Assembly (NCBI GenBank): GCA_964463485.1
Contig: CAYXDO010000004.1
Span: forward strand, 1 to 64,000
Source of the DNA: CAYXDO01 sp964463485
Lineage (GTDB): Bacteria; Myxococcota; Kuafuiibacteriia; Kuafuiibacteriales; Kuafuiibacteriaceae
Direction of reading: 5' to 3'
Length of the DNA: 64,000 nt
Shown in pieces: positions 8,528 to 17,764 of this stretch. The first letter of the stretch is position 1, and each line of letters opens with the position of its first letter. Under the pieces are notes generated by a model that saw nothing but the letters and a program-made list of their open reading frames with translations, made no database searches and was not told the origin of the DNA. A program made the translations under genes and the position numbers.

Positions 8528-9898
8528 TCAGCGTTCGAGCGTGACCCACACGAATCTCAGGATCCCGGGCGCGTCGGACGAAGTTCTTCCGCCAAAGAGA
8601 AAGTACTCGCCCACCTTGACCGAGGCAAAGGGATCGATGTCTGCCCGGGACGCCTGGTTTCCGCAGCGTCGACCCTCGTCGACGAGGAAGTACTCATACT
8701 CAGCCCTGCTTCCCGCGATCAGGTCACCTCCGTCTGCGATGAGGGCCCGTTTGATGGTCTTCATCGAAGGCTCGATCGCAAAAACCCAGGCGCCGCGGGT
8801 GTCCGAATAGAGATCCCCAAAGGTCGTCGACAAGTAACTCCCGTGCCCTGGAATGAAGACCCCCCGGTTGAAGCCGGACACGGGCGGGTTCGTGGGTGCC
8901 TCGAGCTCTACCTGGCCGTCTCGAAGGCGGACGATGTTCGGCTCGGAGAGACTGATCGCGAGCAACTCACCGTTTGCCGCGGAGAAAATGTCGCTGGAGC
9001 GATCGATCGTGTCGTCGAGGGGAAACGCGTGGATTTGAGCCCAGCTCTGCCCGTCGAACAGAAACAGTTTTCGGGCGCGATCGAGGGCCAATACCATCGA
9101 GCGCCCGTCGTGGACGGTCACCCCCAAGCGATCGATCGCGAGCTCGGACGGCCGGGGCAGCGCCTCGAACGGAATGTCGTCGATGTCCCCGTCCGAGTAG
9201 GTCCCGCGGTGGACCGATCCGCTCGCCGTGCCCACCCACAGCTCGGAGCCGAAGGTCGTCATGGCCGTGGGGATCTCGCCCAGTCCCCTCAGCGTGACGA
9301 GGTGATGCGTGTCGTGCGTGAGCTCCACGAGAATACCGCTACGTGTACCTACGATGGCGCGTCGCTCGTCGAGCGCGACCGCGAAGTTGGACCAATCGTC
9401 CTTGGGCGCCCACGGCTCGAGCTCCAAGACGGTTTCGAGAAGAATGGGACACTTTCGGACTCGGAGATCGGGGATGAACGACCCACGCAAGGATTCGGGA
9501 GTCTCGGAGAGTCGGTCGAAGCGTGCGGTGTCGAGGTTGGCTTCGTACACGTCCGCGCCCTCTGGTACGGCTGGTTGCGCATCTTCGCCGGGAGGCACTA
9601 GAGCCACCTCACCCGGCGATATTCCAGAGTCCTCTAGCGAGCTCGTACTCATTGAGATCGAGTAAATTTTCGAGTCGAGCTCGGTCGTGACGCGAAGCAG
9701 CCGACCGTCCTGTCGATCGAAGGCGAAGGCCTCGGAAGCGCTCTCCTGCGAGACGACCACGAGCGCTGGTCCTTCGCCGGGCAGGCTGAGGTGGACGCTT
9801 CGTTCACAGCCGGAGATCGATGTCGCAGCCAGGAGAGTATGCCCGACCCAAACGACTTTCCGGCGAGCCCTCGCGAGCCTTGAGGATTCGAAGATCAT
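8528..9898 (-). CDS. Propeller-like lipoprotein, paralogue 1
   Basis: 456 residues from an ATG. After an Arg-rich start and a hydrophobic segment comes the lipobox SISGC. The body is almost all beta strand, with repeating units such as RAIVGTRSGILVELT, ELWVGTASGSVHRG and KLFLFDGQSWAQIHAF, as in beta-propellers that read out a value per blade. No enzyme motif is seen. Two other genes here (10824-12122 and 55934-57397) share the same plan: a signal, a short strand-rich N-domain with an E-x-FxxLxxxP-type segment, blades, and a late Cys. Function unknown. Confidence 0.65.
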   Translation of the reverse strand: MIFESSRLARARRKVVWVGHTLLAATSISGCERSVHLSLPGEGPALVVVSQESASEAFAFDRQDGRLLRVTTELDSKIYSISMSTSSLEDSGISPGEVALVPPGEDAQPAVPEGADVYEANLDTARFDRLSETPESLRGSFIPDLRVRKCPILLETVLELEPWAPKDDWSNFAVALDERRAIVGTRSGILVELTHDTHHLVTLRGLGEIPTAMTTFGSELWVGTASGSVHRGTYSDGDIDDIPFEALPRPSELAIDRLGVTVHDGRSMVLALDRARKLFLFDGQSWAQIHAFPLDDTIDRSSDIFSAANGELLAISLSEPNIVRLRDGQVELEAPTNPPVSGFNRGVFIPGHGSYLSTTFGDLYSDTRGAWVFAIEPSMKTIKRALIADGGDLIAGSRAEYEYFLVDEGRRCGNQASRADIDPFASVKVGEYFLFGGRTSSDAPGILRFVWVTLER

Positions 9899-10032
9899 GA
9901 GAATCGCTCCGGACCTCGGCTGTGACTCACGATCTCGTTCTTGCTCTTCGACCGAACCATTGCAAGGGGCCCGGTAAAAAAGGGCGCTTGCGTCCTCCTG
10001 GGGCTGTCTCTAGTGTACGGAGAGCGTCCGAC

Positions 10033-10812
10033 ATGAGCCTCCTTAGAAACGACAGCCCCTCGGAGGAGACTGTCGACCCAACCTCCAAGGCCGTTGCCGA
10101 AGCCGATGAGCTTCTGCATCGCGCTCGATTCGGCACACTTTGCACGGCGTCGCTCCGGGAAGAAGGCTGGCCGTTCGGATCGATCGTGCCGTACACGGTC
10201 GACTCTTCCGGGCGGCCCCTCGTTTTGCTTGCCGGCATCGCGGAGCACACTCGCAATCTGCTCGCGGAGCCGCGGGTGAGTCTGTTGGTGCACGAGCGCG
10301 CCGATGACGGCGACGTTCAGAGTCGCGGTCGACTCACGATAATGGCAAGAGCAGCCCGCCTGGACGAATCGCAGACCACCGAGGCGCGCGCCCGGTACCT
10401 CGCGCGGGTGCCTCAGGCAGTGACTTATTTCGAAACGCACGACTTCGAATTCTACGCGCTCGAGCCTCACCGACTGCGATACATCGGCGGCTTTGGCAAA
10501 ATTCACTGGCTGCCGGTCGACCGATACCGCGACCGATACCAAATGGACCTGCTTGCGGCGAGCGCTCCTCCGATCCTTTCGCATATGAATCAGGACCACT
10601 CGGAGGCCCTCCGACTCATCGTCCGGGCGTTTCGATCGATCGACGCGGCGCGGGCGATCATGTCGTCTTTGGACCGATGGGGGTTCATGGTCCGCACCGA
10701 ACAACCCGACGCTTTGCTGCGTTTCGACTTTGACTCGCCCGCCGACTCCTCCTCGATCCGCGGTATCATGGTCGATCTGACCAAGCGAGCACGAGCCTCC
10801 ACACGGGCGTAG
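10033..10812 (+). CDS. HugZ/PNPOx-like split-barrel protein with DUF2470 domain
   Basis: 259 residues from the ATG at 10033; a longer in-frame start at 9922 overlaps the divergent gene region. Residues ~20-165 form a pyridoxamine-phosphate-oxidase-like split barrel (GTLCTASLREEGWPFGSIVPYTVD, then PLVLLAGIAEHTRNL, then VSLLVHE). Residues ~175-255 are a DUF2470 domain with the diagnostic HMNQDH-EAL and DRWGFMV segments. This pairing is that of HugZ/CREG-like proteins, which bind haem; in HugZ it opens the porphyrin ring, and other members may bind flavin. The cytoplasmic location follows from the lack of a signal. Confidence 0.85.
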   Translation: MSLLRNDSPSEETVDPTSKAVAEADELLHRARFGTLCTASLREEGWPFGSIVPYTVDSSGRPLVLLAGIAEHTRNLLAEPRVSLLVHERADDGDVQSRGRLTIMARAARLDESQTTEARARYLARVPQAVTYFETHDFEFYALEPHRLRYIGGFGKIHWLPVDRYRDRYQMDLLAASAPPILSHMNQDHSEALRLIVRAFRSIDAARAIMSSLDRWGFMVRTEQPDALLRFDFDSPADSSSIRGIMVDLTKRARASTRA

Positions 10813-10823
10813 GCGACTCCTTC

Positions 10824-12122
10824 TTAGCGCGTGAACGCGTCCGGAAGCTCGATCTTCGCGACTACTCCTTCGCCCCGAACCGATCCGAACGCGAGCGCTA
10901 CCGGCCGCGCGTTCGTTTCGGTCGCGACCCCCTTGAAGCTGACGCCCGATTTGGTGTCGTACTCACACCATCGCGACCCGGTCCAGATACTCAAGACACC
11001 GGCGGCTCCGACGAGGAGATACCGGCCCGAACCCAAGGAGGCCACGCCGGTGACCGAAGTGGAAGCAGGGATCGGAGGCAAGATCTGCCAGTCCGCGCCG
11101 GCAGCTCGCAAATGTGCCTCCTGCCCGGTCAGAAGCAAAGCCGTGGAACCGTCCGACAGCAGCCCGTCTGGATGTCGGGCCGAATACTCCACGATCCAAG
11201 TCGTGCCCTGCAGCGAGTACACGTCTCCGGTCAGCTCTTCGGCGGCCAAGACAACCCCGTCATCCAGAGGGGCGACCAGAAACTTCGTAAATGGGACCTC
11301 GACACCGACCCCGACCGTCGATCCCGCGGCCAAGCGGATGAGTACATACTCGTGACCGGGCCGCTGGCCCGAGATGACCGCGGTCCTGTCTTTGGCCAAG
11401 GCCACCTGGGTAAGGTAATAAGGCTCGACCAGGTCCACCAGCTGAATTCGTCCCGTCGGGTCGATGGAAAAGGCGGCGCCCTGACAAGCCGCGACAACCG
11501 TGTCGGGCGCCTTGAAGCTCAGGGACTCGAGCTCCCCGCTGAGCCTGGCATCTCGGGGGAGGTCGGTCCGACTGCCGTCCCGCCGACGAAAAGCGAAGTT
11601 CGCGTTCTGGTCGGCTACGAGAAACTCATCTGATTCCAGGGGCACGACGAATCGCGTCTGCTGGGGCATTTTGAAAGGTTCATGCGTCACCGTGATCGGG
11701 GGACACTCGGCGCGACAGCCCGAACCAATCAATTCAAACTCGGGCGGCTGGTCCACCAGAAGCTCGAAGCGGGGCGTGTCCAAAAAGGTGGCCTCGTAGG
11801 TGAGCTCGGCCTTTGGGAGGGTCGCGCCGTCACCCGTAAGCCCCACGGACTCGCAAGGGAAGGGAAAGAGGTCCGGAGAGTAGGCGAACGCGTAGAGATC
11901 CGCGTCTTCGTCCACCGGTACCCGAATGACTCGGTCTTCGCCGGGTTGCATGAGCCAAGGCTCCTTGAGCGGGACCCCTGCCCTTCCGTCGACCAACGCA
12001 ACGACGCCGAAGTGAGTAGACGGCCACGGCGCTTCGAGAGTGGCTTCCCGGTGACAAGCCGACGCGAGGAGCAAAAGCGCAACCTCCGTTCGAGCGCCGC
12101 GCCATCGACCGGAGCCGGACAT
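10824..12122 (-). CDS. Propeller-like lipoprotein, paralogue 2
   Basis: 432 residues from an ATG, with signal and lipobox LASAC. It shares the plan of the 8528-9898 product: an N-domain with VPVDEDADLYAF and a DTPRFELLVDQPPEF segment, a Cys pair around GSGCRAECPP, then about six strand-turn repeats (TRFVVPLESDEFLVAD, GTTWIVEYS, GADWQILPPI, GSRWCEY). I infer a beta-propeller. The two genes lie on the same strand, separated by the HugZ-like gene on the opposite strand, so they look like dispersed duplicates and not a tandem array. Confidence 0.65.
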   Translation of the reverse strand: MSGSGRWRGARTEVALLLLASACHREATLEAPWPSTHFGVVALVDGRAGVPLKEPWLMQPGEDRVIRVPVDEDADLYAFAYSPDLFPFPCESVGLTGDGATLPKAELTYEATFLDTPRFELLVDQPPEFELIGSGCRAECPPITVTHEPFKMPQQTRFVVPLESDEFLVADQNANFAFRRRDGSRTDLPRDARLSGELESLSFKAPDTVVAACQGAAFSIDPTGRIQLVDLVEPYYLTQVALAKDRTAVISGQRPGHEYVLIRLAAGSTVGVGVEVPFTKFLVAPLDDGVVLAAEELTGDVYSLQGTTWIVEYSARHPDGLLSDGSTALLLTGQEAHLRAAGADWQILPPIPASTSVTGVASLGSGRYLLVGAAGVLSIWTGSRWCEYDTKSGVSFKGVATETNARPVALAFGSVRGEGVVAKIELPDAFTR

Positions 12123-12173
12123 TCGTTCGGCCAGGATAACACGATCGAGCGCGGAGGATTGCTGGCCCGCAGG

Positions 12174-12205
12174 CTGGCAGGCTGGCCGGCTGGCCGGCTG
12201 GCCGG
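12174..12205. repeat. 8-bp GC-rich tandem repeat, four copies
   Basis: Four units of ctggccgg (the first is ctggcagg) back to back in the 107-base gap between two genes of the same strand. The unit is not a multiple of three and lies outside any supported gene. It may fold or slip, but no function can be assigned. Confidence 0.85.
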
Positions 12206-12229
12206 TTTGCGGTCAGCAGCACGAATGCG

Positions 12230-13192
12230 TTACTGCACGCACTGCAGTCTTTGGCCAGCCCATGGGTTCGACACCAAGGTCTGACAGACCTCCGGGAACT
12301 GAGTCGTCGCACCAAAAGTTCCGTTGATGTGCGCATAACCGAACTCGAGGTCCGCGAAGGAAGCTCCGTCGAGCGACGCGTCGGTCAGATCGGCGAAGAA
12401 CAACCGAGCTCCGGAGAGGTCAGCCCCGAACAAGGCCCAGCCCGCGAGGTTGGGTTGGTTGAGATCGCCGTCGTTCAAACTGAGGCCGCGCAGATCGGCG
12501 CACTCGCCAAACCCAGTCTCGCGCACGAGCTCGATCGGGAGGACGTTCAACGCGGGCCGCCCGAGCGAGTCGACGCAGACGCCTGTCTGCCAATCGAAGT
12601 GCGCCGGCAAGGTCACCGTGGGTGCCGACCAGAGACCTCCGAGCACGTCATCGTCCCAGCACGTCAGAGTTTGAGACAGTCCGTTCGTCCGCAACGTCCC
12701 CCGAAAGAACGGTCCGGGTGCGACGGACAACGTCACGCGCACCTGGGCACCCTCGAGCTCGAGCTCGTTCCGTCGAATCGATAGCTTGACGGTCAAGGTG
12801 CTCTCGGGCCCGGACTCCCGCTGATTATGCTCGGCGTGCTCGCGAAACTGAGGCCCGCGCTGAAGGCTCAGCTCAGCCAACCCATCCTGGCCATCGGTGA
12901 TGATGTGCAGCCGATCGACGTGCGGAATCCAGTCTCCTTCCGGGACGGTCGCTTGCGACACGCAGCTCATCCTCGGGGGCGCCCTCCAAGGCGACTCGAC
13001 CGCGAGGCCACCCTTGACGCCGAACCCGTGGCTCGGCTCTCCGACCCGGACCCAATCGGACAAATCCACCGAGCCAATCACCGCTCGACGGTACTCCTGA
13101 CCCTCGCTCAGCCCCGCTCGCTGCTCGTCGCTCATCTCGGACCCGCAGGCGAACAACAGTCCGACTGCCCAACTCAGTTTCGTAATCTTCAT
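12230..13192 (-). CDS. Pentapeptide-repeat lipoprotein
   Basis: 320 residues from the ATG at 13192, which is preceded by a strong AGGAGG ribosome site with 6-base spacing; that decides the start over an upstream in-frame start. The signal has lipobox LLFAC. Residues ~20-220 are strand-rich and unrecognised. Residues ~225-290 contain pentapeptide repeats of the A(D/N)LxX type (ADLRGLSLNDGDLNQPNL, GADLSGARLFFADLTDASL), which form a right-handed four-sided helix. Pentapeptide repeats on a lipoprotein suggest a surface or periplasmic binding scaffold; the ligand is unknown. Confidence 0.8.
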   Translation of the reverse strand: MKITKLSWAVGLLFACGSEMSDEQRAGLSEGQEYRRAVIGSVDLSDWVRVGEPSHGFGVKGGLAVESPWRAPPRMSCVSQATVPEGDWIPHVDRLHIITDGQDGLAELSLQRGPQFREHAEHNQRESGPESTLTVKLSIRRNELELEGAQVRVTLSVAPGPFFRGTLRTNGLSQTLTCWDDDVLGGLWSAPTVTLPAHFDWQTGVCVDSLGRPALNVLPIELVRETGFGECADLRGLSLNDGDLNQPNLAGWALFGADLSGARLFFADLTDASLDGASFADLEFGYAHINGTFGATTQFPEVCQTLVSNPWAGQRLQCVQ

Positions 13193-13256
13193 TCGTGACC
13201 TCCTGAAGTCAGTAAGATGCACGAAAGCGATTGGTCATTGAATCGCTATTTTCGAG

Positions 13257-13283
13257 ACTATATTGTATTGATCATCAGAACAA
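13257..13283 (-). promoter_or_regulatory. Possible promoter for the pentapeptide lipoprotein gene
   Basis: In the only AT-rich patch of the region, the minus strand reads TTGTTC (13278-13283) and TATAGT (13257-13262) with a 15-base spacer, 65 bases upstream of the start codon. The boxes resemble sigma-70 hexamers but the spacer is short, so this is weak support. Confidence 0.25.
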
Positions 13284-13355
13284 TCGCAACAAGAGCAGAC
13301 AAGAGCAACAAGAAGCACGACGCGGGCGCTCGGGGGCACCGGTTACTCGTTCGAG

Positions 13356-13679
13356 TCACTCTACCCTTGACTCATAAAACGCTTGGAGATCTTCGGTACT
13401 CTCGAAGTCCGGCTTGCCCATCACTTTGGGCTGCACCTTCTCTCGATAGAGCTCGATGGTCAGGGCACGAAACCGATAAGTTGCGTTCTTCGTGCGCGCG
13501 ATGGTGACCTCTCCCAGTTGGGTGAGCTCTTCGAGGTAAAAGCCGCGATCGCGCACGGTATCGAACCACTCCACACCCTTGTTCGAGATTCGGGCTCTTA
13601 GCGCGATCAGCGCGGTCCGGTCTTCGTCAGACTCGACGAGGTAGGCGGTGCGGGGATCGAGTTGGCGCGTGGCCGTCAT
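13356..13679 (-). CDS. Small protein coupled to the 1144-residue gene, unknown function
   Basis: 107 residues, with no signal or membrane segment, predicted mixed alpha/beta (TAYLVESDEDRTALIALRARI, then GEVTIARTKNATYRFRALTIELY). Its ATG overlaps the stop of the upstream 1144-residue gene as ATGA (13676-13679), so the two are translationally coupled and probably work together or balance each other. No family recognised. An accessory or immunity role for its large partner is possible but unproven. Confidence 0.65.
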   Translation of the reverse strand: MTATRQLDPRTAYLVESDEDRTALIALRARISNKGVEWFDTVRDRGFYLEELTQLGEVTIARTKNATYRFRALTIELYREKVQPKVMGKPDFESTEDLQAFYESRVE

Positions 13680-16600
13680 TTGGCGGAAGCGGCTTTTTGC
13701 TTCGCGGTGGCAAAGGCCTTCTTCTGAGCGGCCGAGAGCTCGAGCTCATTCGAGAGTTGGTTCAGCACGGGACCATACTCGCGATGGGTATTTTCTGCGG
13801 CACTTTGCGGCAACAGCGCCAGCAAACGAGTCAGGACGGCGTCGTCCAGAGTTTCGCCGCCGCCCTTCAGCAGCCAAACGACGGGTCCGATCGAGCTGTC
13901 CTCGTCATACTCGAGCCGGTCGATGTGATTCTCGAGAACCTCGAGGGCTTTTTTGGCGGTCGCCTCGGCGTCGAGGCCCAGATCCTTCGGTGTCGCGCCG
14001 ACCGCGGTGAGCGCCTCGACGGTCTTGGCCTCCGAGAAGCCGGGCAGCGCGTATTTTTCGAGGAGCAGCTTTCGAGCCTCCGCCGCGCCGTCGTGGGCCT
14101 TGCCAGCGACCGACGAGAGAGTCTGCGTCCAGTCCTCGAGCGGCATCGCCCACTGACCTTGCTTCGACAGGCGCTTCTCCAGCAAGGCGATGACGTCGGG
14201 GCCTCCGCCGATGAAGAGCTCGTGCGCGTGATGCCTCGAGAGCCATTCCACCATGCGTTTTTGGCCGCTCTTGGACGCGTTCCGGAAGTGCTCTGCCACC
14301 ACCGTTTCGGAGAGCGGCAGGGCCTTTCCTTGGGCACGTTCCAACCAGTCGAGGAGCTTCTCGGCGCCTGCTGAGCCCGCTTCGATGAGGGAGGAGACCA
14401 GCAGGCTCTTGGTGTCCCCGTCGCCGGCGGCCAGATGCCAGGCGAGCGTCCCGAAGTGCTCGCCGGGCTTCTTTTCCGTGGCGAGGCCCTTGATGGCTCG
14501 GGCGATGGCCTTCTTCGGATCTACGAGAAGGGGCATCGTCGCGAGCCGTTCGAGGAGGGTGCGACTTTCGTCGCCGTTCCATTCGAAGGAAGCGATGGCG
14601 TGCTCGAGCGAGAACGAGAAGGCCGCCGAGCTCTTCTGTTCGATGTGGCGACCGATCACATGGATCCAAGCCTTGGAGTCGAGGTTGCTTTTCTCGTGCG
14701 GCGCGGAGGTCCACCGCTTTTCGAGCGCGGAGAGAAATTCCGGTCGACCGAGCTCGAGGAGCATCGGAGCGAGCGTGCCGAGCAGGAATTGTCGCACTTT
14801 CGAAGTCGACGGGAGCTTCGAGAAGACCTTCGCGAGCTCGTCTCCGTCGAGCTCGAGCTTTCCGTGTTTTTTCAGCGCCGATTCGAGCAGAGGGACGACC
14901 GCGCCCTGGTCGAGCCGAATCAGGGACAGCTGAGTCTCGGAGAGCGAGTCAGCCGACTTGGCCTGGCCGAGATACAACTGGAGCTCCTGAGTCGCCTTCC
15001 CCGATTTCTCGAGCGAGGCAAGCTGAGACTTCAGGAACGCCGTGGAGTCCGCGGGGGTGACTTGAGGATGAGCTTCGAGAAACCGAAGGAAACCGACGTC
15101 CTTCTCTTCGAGGAGCCTCGGGAAGGCGAGCGCCCGGGCGAGCTCGTAAGCGGGTGCGGCATCCGGCCGAGCTGCGAGCTTGGTCAGAATGCCGACCCAT
15201 GCGGAAGACGAAGTGCCGTCGAGCCCGGTGGTCTCTTTCTTCTCGATCCGGGCGCGGAGCTTTTCCGTGACCAACGCGGAGCCGGTGGACAGGAGCGGTC
15301 CCGGAATCGTCTCGAGGAGCTGATCGAGTCGATTTGGGCCCTTGGATGGCTTGGGTTTGGAGAGAGCGGGGACGAGCGCGTCGAGGTCTTCGGCGCCGAG
15401 TGACATCGCTCCCCTGATCGACAGGGCTTCGAACAGGATCTCGTCCGTTTTCGGGTTCGCCGAGAGCAGCAGCGACCTTTCGATCTCTGCGTGGGCGGGG
15501 CTCCGCGGGGCGTTCGCGAGGAACCATTTGAGGTTCATCGGCTTGTTCTTCTTGGCCTCGGCGATCGCCGCCGTGGCAAACTCGAGCTCCCCGCCGGGCT
15601 CGTAGGGCGCCGGGCCGTAACTCAGAAATTGTGGGCTCACCACGACCAACTCGTGGAGCGGCGTGCCGTCGGGCGCTTGGACCTTCTGCTTTTCGAGCTC
15701 CGTGAGCAGTTGATTTCGAGACGTTTCGTCGAGCGCGACGACGCGCCCGATGTACTGAGGCCCGATGGAATCGCGGAAGATGAGCTCGTTGTAGTCTTGG
15801 TAAGAGCCTTTGCCCTCGACGTCTTCGAGGAGCTTCAAGCCGAAGTTTTTCTGATCGAGGCCCCACGCGCGGCCGAACTCGTCTCCCTTGTGCCCGTACC
15901 AGTCCGTGCGCGCCAAGAGGTCGGGCTTCAGAATCACTTTGTAGCGCCGGCCCGTCCACGAGCCTTCCTGCATGATCGCGGACTGAGTCACTAGCCGGGT
16001 GAAGACACCGACCCCTCCCCCGCTCGAGAAGTCTTCGTTCGTACTCATCCCGTCGATGATTTGTCCGTCGAGATAACGCCGAAGCGACGACTTTTGCCCA
16101 TTTTGGAGGATGGAGGCGACGTGCTCGGGGCTCTCGACCGTGGAGTAGAGATATCGGGCCCCGGCCTTGATCATCAGCTCCGCTTGAGCCGGGTCGATGA
16201 CGGAGAAGTGGCTCGGAGAGACGTCCGTCAAGGCCAGCGCGCCGAGGCGTGCGGAGCCATGTGCGCCGAGCTGTTTTTTCACGGACTCGGGCGCGATTTT
16301 CTCGACATCGCTCTGTCCGAGTTTCTTGGCTTGTTTGTGGTCATGCTGCCAAAGCGCGCGCATGAGCAGATAACGTTGCTTCGATTTTTGAGTAGGCGGG
16401 GCGAAGAGCTGGGAGAGTCCGAGCGACTTGGCGAGCGCGTCGAGCTCGGCCTTCATCTCGACGTCCGTGCCGAACAGCTCGAGGCGCACCAAGCCGCGAG
16501 CGCTCACCGCGGCTTTTTTCGTGACGATCGAGATCGAGCCGCCTTTGTTGCCTTCGAGGCTCAGGCACCAGTTGTCGTCCGAGTGCGCCATGTCCTTGGG

Positions 16601-17110
16601 CGCGTGGCCGCTGTCCGCGGTGACGCGACCGGACTTCTTCGTGTTTTCGAGGATTCCATCCGAACCAAGCGCCCGCGCCTTGAACTCGAGCGGACCCGAG
16701 GCGGCGCCGGCCTTCTTGGCGGCGGCCATGAGGCGATCGTGCGCTTGGCCTTGAAGCCTGAAGGTGAGCTCGAGTCCGGGTGTGCCGGACTCTCGAATCC
16801 GCCGGGCCTGCAGCTTCATGCCTTCGAGAGATCCGCCATCGAGCAAGTAGACGTCGCCGACGTAGCCGCGGCCGGAGATCTTCGAGAGGTCTGCGATCGG
16901 GAAGGCCTCAGGAATGCCCGGAACGGAGACCGTTGGGGGCGTAGGAGTCGCATCTACGATCGCGGCTGCTCGTGCGCTGTGAACGGAGAAGGCGTCAGCC
17001 GAGCCCGGGGCCTTCTGCAGAGGGCCGGACGACTTCGACTTCGTCGTGTTCGCGAGTGAATGGGGGACCGTGGTCGGCGCGGGGCCTACGACGTTTTTGA
17101 CGGCACCCAT
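13676..17110 (-). CDS. Large cytoplasmic protein with an ADP-ribosyltransferase-like segment and helical repeats
   Basis: 1144 residues from an ATG, no signal peptide. Residues 1-70 are low-complexity Ser/Thr/Pro. Residues ~75-225 are strand-rich and unrecognised. Residues ~318-460 read RYLYSTVESPEHVASILQNG, then GGGVGVFTRLV, then NELIFRDSIGPQYIGRVVAL. That order (aromatic-x-x-T/S strand, His-helix, FT strand, late Glu strand EL-F--SI---I) resembles ADP-ribosyltransferase/DarT-type folds, with Glu442 as a candidate catalytic residue. Residues ~490-1140 are a long array of short helices, HEAT/TPR-like, ending in a Lys/Ala-rich tail. It is coupled by ATGA to a 107-residue gene. The enzymatic reading is inference. 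Confidence 0.6.
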   Translation of the reverse strand: MGAVKNVVGPAPTTVPHSLANTTKSKSSGPLQKAPGSADAFSVHSARAAAIVDATPTPPTVSVPGIPEAFPIADLSKISGRGYVGDVYLLDGGSLEGMKLQARRIRESGTPGLELTFRLQGQAHDRLMAAAKKAGAASGPLEFKARALGSDGILENTKKSGRVTADSGHAPKDMAHSDDNWCLSLEGNKGGSISIVTKKAAVSARGLVRLELFGTDVEMKAELDALAKSLGLSQLFAPPTQKSKQRYLLMRALWQHDHKQAKKLGQSDVEKIAPESVKKQLGAHGSARLGALALTDVSPSHFSVIDPAQAELMIKAGARYLYSTVESPEHVASILQNGQKSSLRRYLDGQIIDGMSTNEDFSSGGGVGVFTRLVTQSAIMQEGSWTGRRYKVILKPDLLARTDWYGHKGDEFGRAWGLDQKNFGLKLLEDVEGKGSYQDYNELIFRDSIGPQYIGRVVALDETSRNQLLTELEKQKVQAPDGTPLHELVVVSPQFLSYGPAPYEPGGELEFATAAIAEAKKNKPMNLKWFLANAPRSPAHAEIERSLLLSANPKTDEILFEALSIRGAMSLGAEDLDALVPALSKPKPSKGPNRLDQLLETIPGPLLSTGSALVTEKLRARIEKKETTGLDGTSSSAWVGILTKLAARPDAAPAYELARALAFPRLLEEKDVGFLRFLEAHPQVTPADSTAFLKSQLASLEKSGKATQELQLYLGQAKSADSLSETQLSLIRLDQGAVVPLLESALKKHGKLELDGDELAKVFSKLPSTSKVRQFLLGTLAPMLLELGRPEFLSALEKRWTSAPHEKSNLDSKAWIHVIGRHIEQKSSAAFSFSLEHAIASFEWNGDESRTLLERLATMPLLVDPKKAIARAIKGLATEKKPGEHFGTLAWHLAAGDGDTKSLLVSSLIEAGSAGAEKLLDWLERAQGKALPLSETVVAEHFRNASKSGQKRMVEWLSRHHAHELFIGGGPDVIALLEKRLSKQGQWAMPLEDWTQTLSSVAGKAHDGAAEARKLLLEKYALPGFSEAKTVEALTAVGATPKDLGLDAEATAKKALEVLENHIDRLEYDEDSSIGPVVWLLKGGGETLDDAVLTRLLALLPQSAAENTHREYGPVLNQLSNELELSAAQKKAFATAKQKAASAK

Positions 17111-17205
17111 GGGCTGACTCGTGATACCACAGTCGAGGGAAACCGGCCACGCAAAGGTGCGCCGAAGTATGCAGAAATGGCTGGGTCTCGTTCGGGGAAG
17201 AGGGC

Positions 17206-17667
17206 CTAACTCAGTGGGTTAGGCGTTTCGAACGGGAGAGAGATGCCGAGCCAACGCAACAAGACGAGGATGGCACCGAGCGGATCGGAGATGATCTTTC
17301 CGTAGAGCAAGTACGCGACGACGACGCCGGCGAGGAACATCAGCAACCCGACCACGAGGGAGGTCAACGTGGAGTGGAGCATGCCCATGAGGAGCGCGCG
17401 GGTGGTGCTGACTTGGTAGATGGCGCGGAGGGCGATGGTCTGGGCGAGCCACAAGGCTGCCGGTGCGAGGGCCATGAGCCACAAAGAGTGCGACGTGACC
17501 ATCCAGCGGATCGGGAACGCGACGAGGACACCGGTCAGCGCGATGTACGTCATCGCGTTGTCCCATCCATTGTCGGATTTTTTGGCGGTCAGCCGAACGG
17601 TGGTCTTGAGCAGGAGGGTCGAGATCAGCGTGAACAAGGCGAGGGTGACCCAAAGAGAAGCGACCAT
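17206..17667 (-). CDS. Integral membrane protein, unknown
   Basis: 153 residues with four predicted transmembrane helices (about 3-21, 39-56, 64-84, 102-124) and a hydrophobic C-terminal stretch. No charged catalytic residues or family motif are recognisable inside the helices. It lies 95 bases beyond the start of the large gene upstream and 97 bases downstream of the regulator gene, all on the same strand, without overlap. Confidence 0.65.
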   Translation of the reverse strand: MVASLWVTLALFTLISTLLLKTTVRLTAKKSDNGWDNAMTYIALTGVLVAFPIRWMVTSHSLWLMALAPAALWLAQTIALRAIYQVSTTRALLMGMLHSTLTSLVVGLLMFLAGVVVAYLLYGKIISDPLGAILVLLRWLGISLPFETPNPLS

Positions 17668-17764
17668 GGCACCTCCAACGCACGAGCCCCGGGAAAGTTT
17701 CCAGAGCAGTGATCACGAGCGTAGCACGGCTTTCCCAAAAAACGGCAGTCGACGCCGGGGGTCG

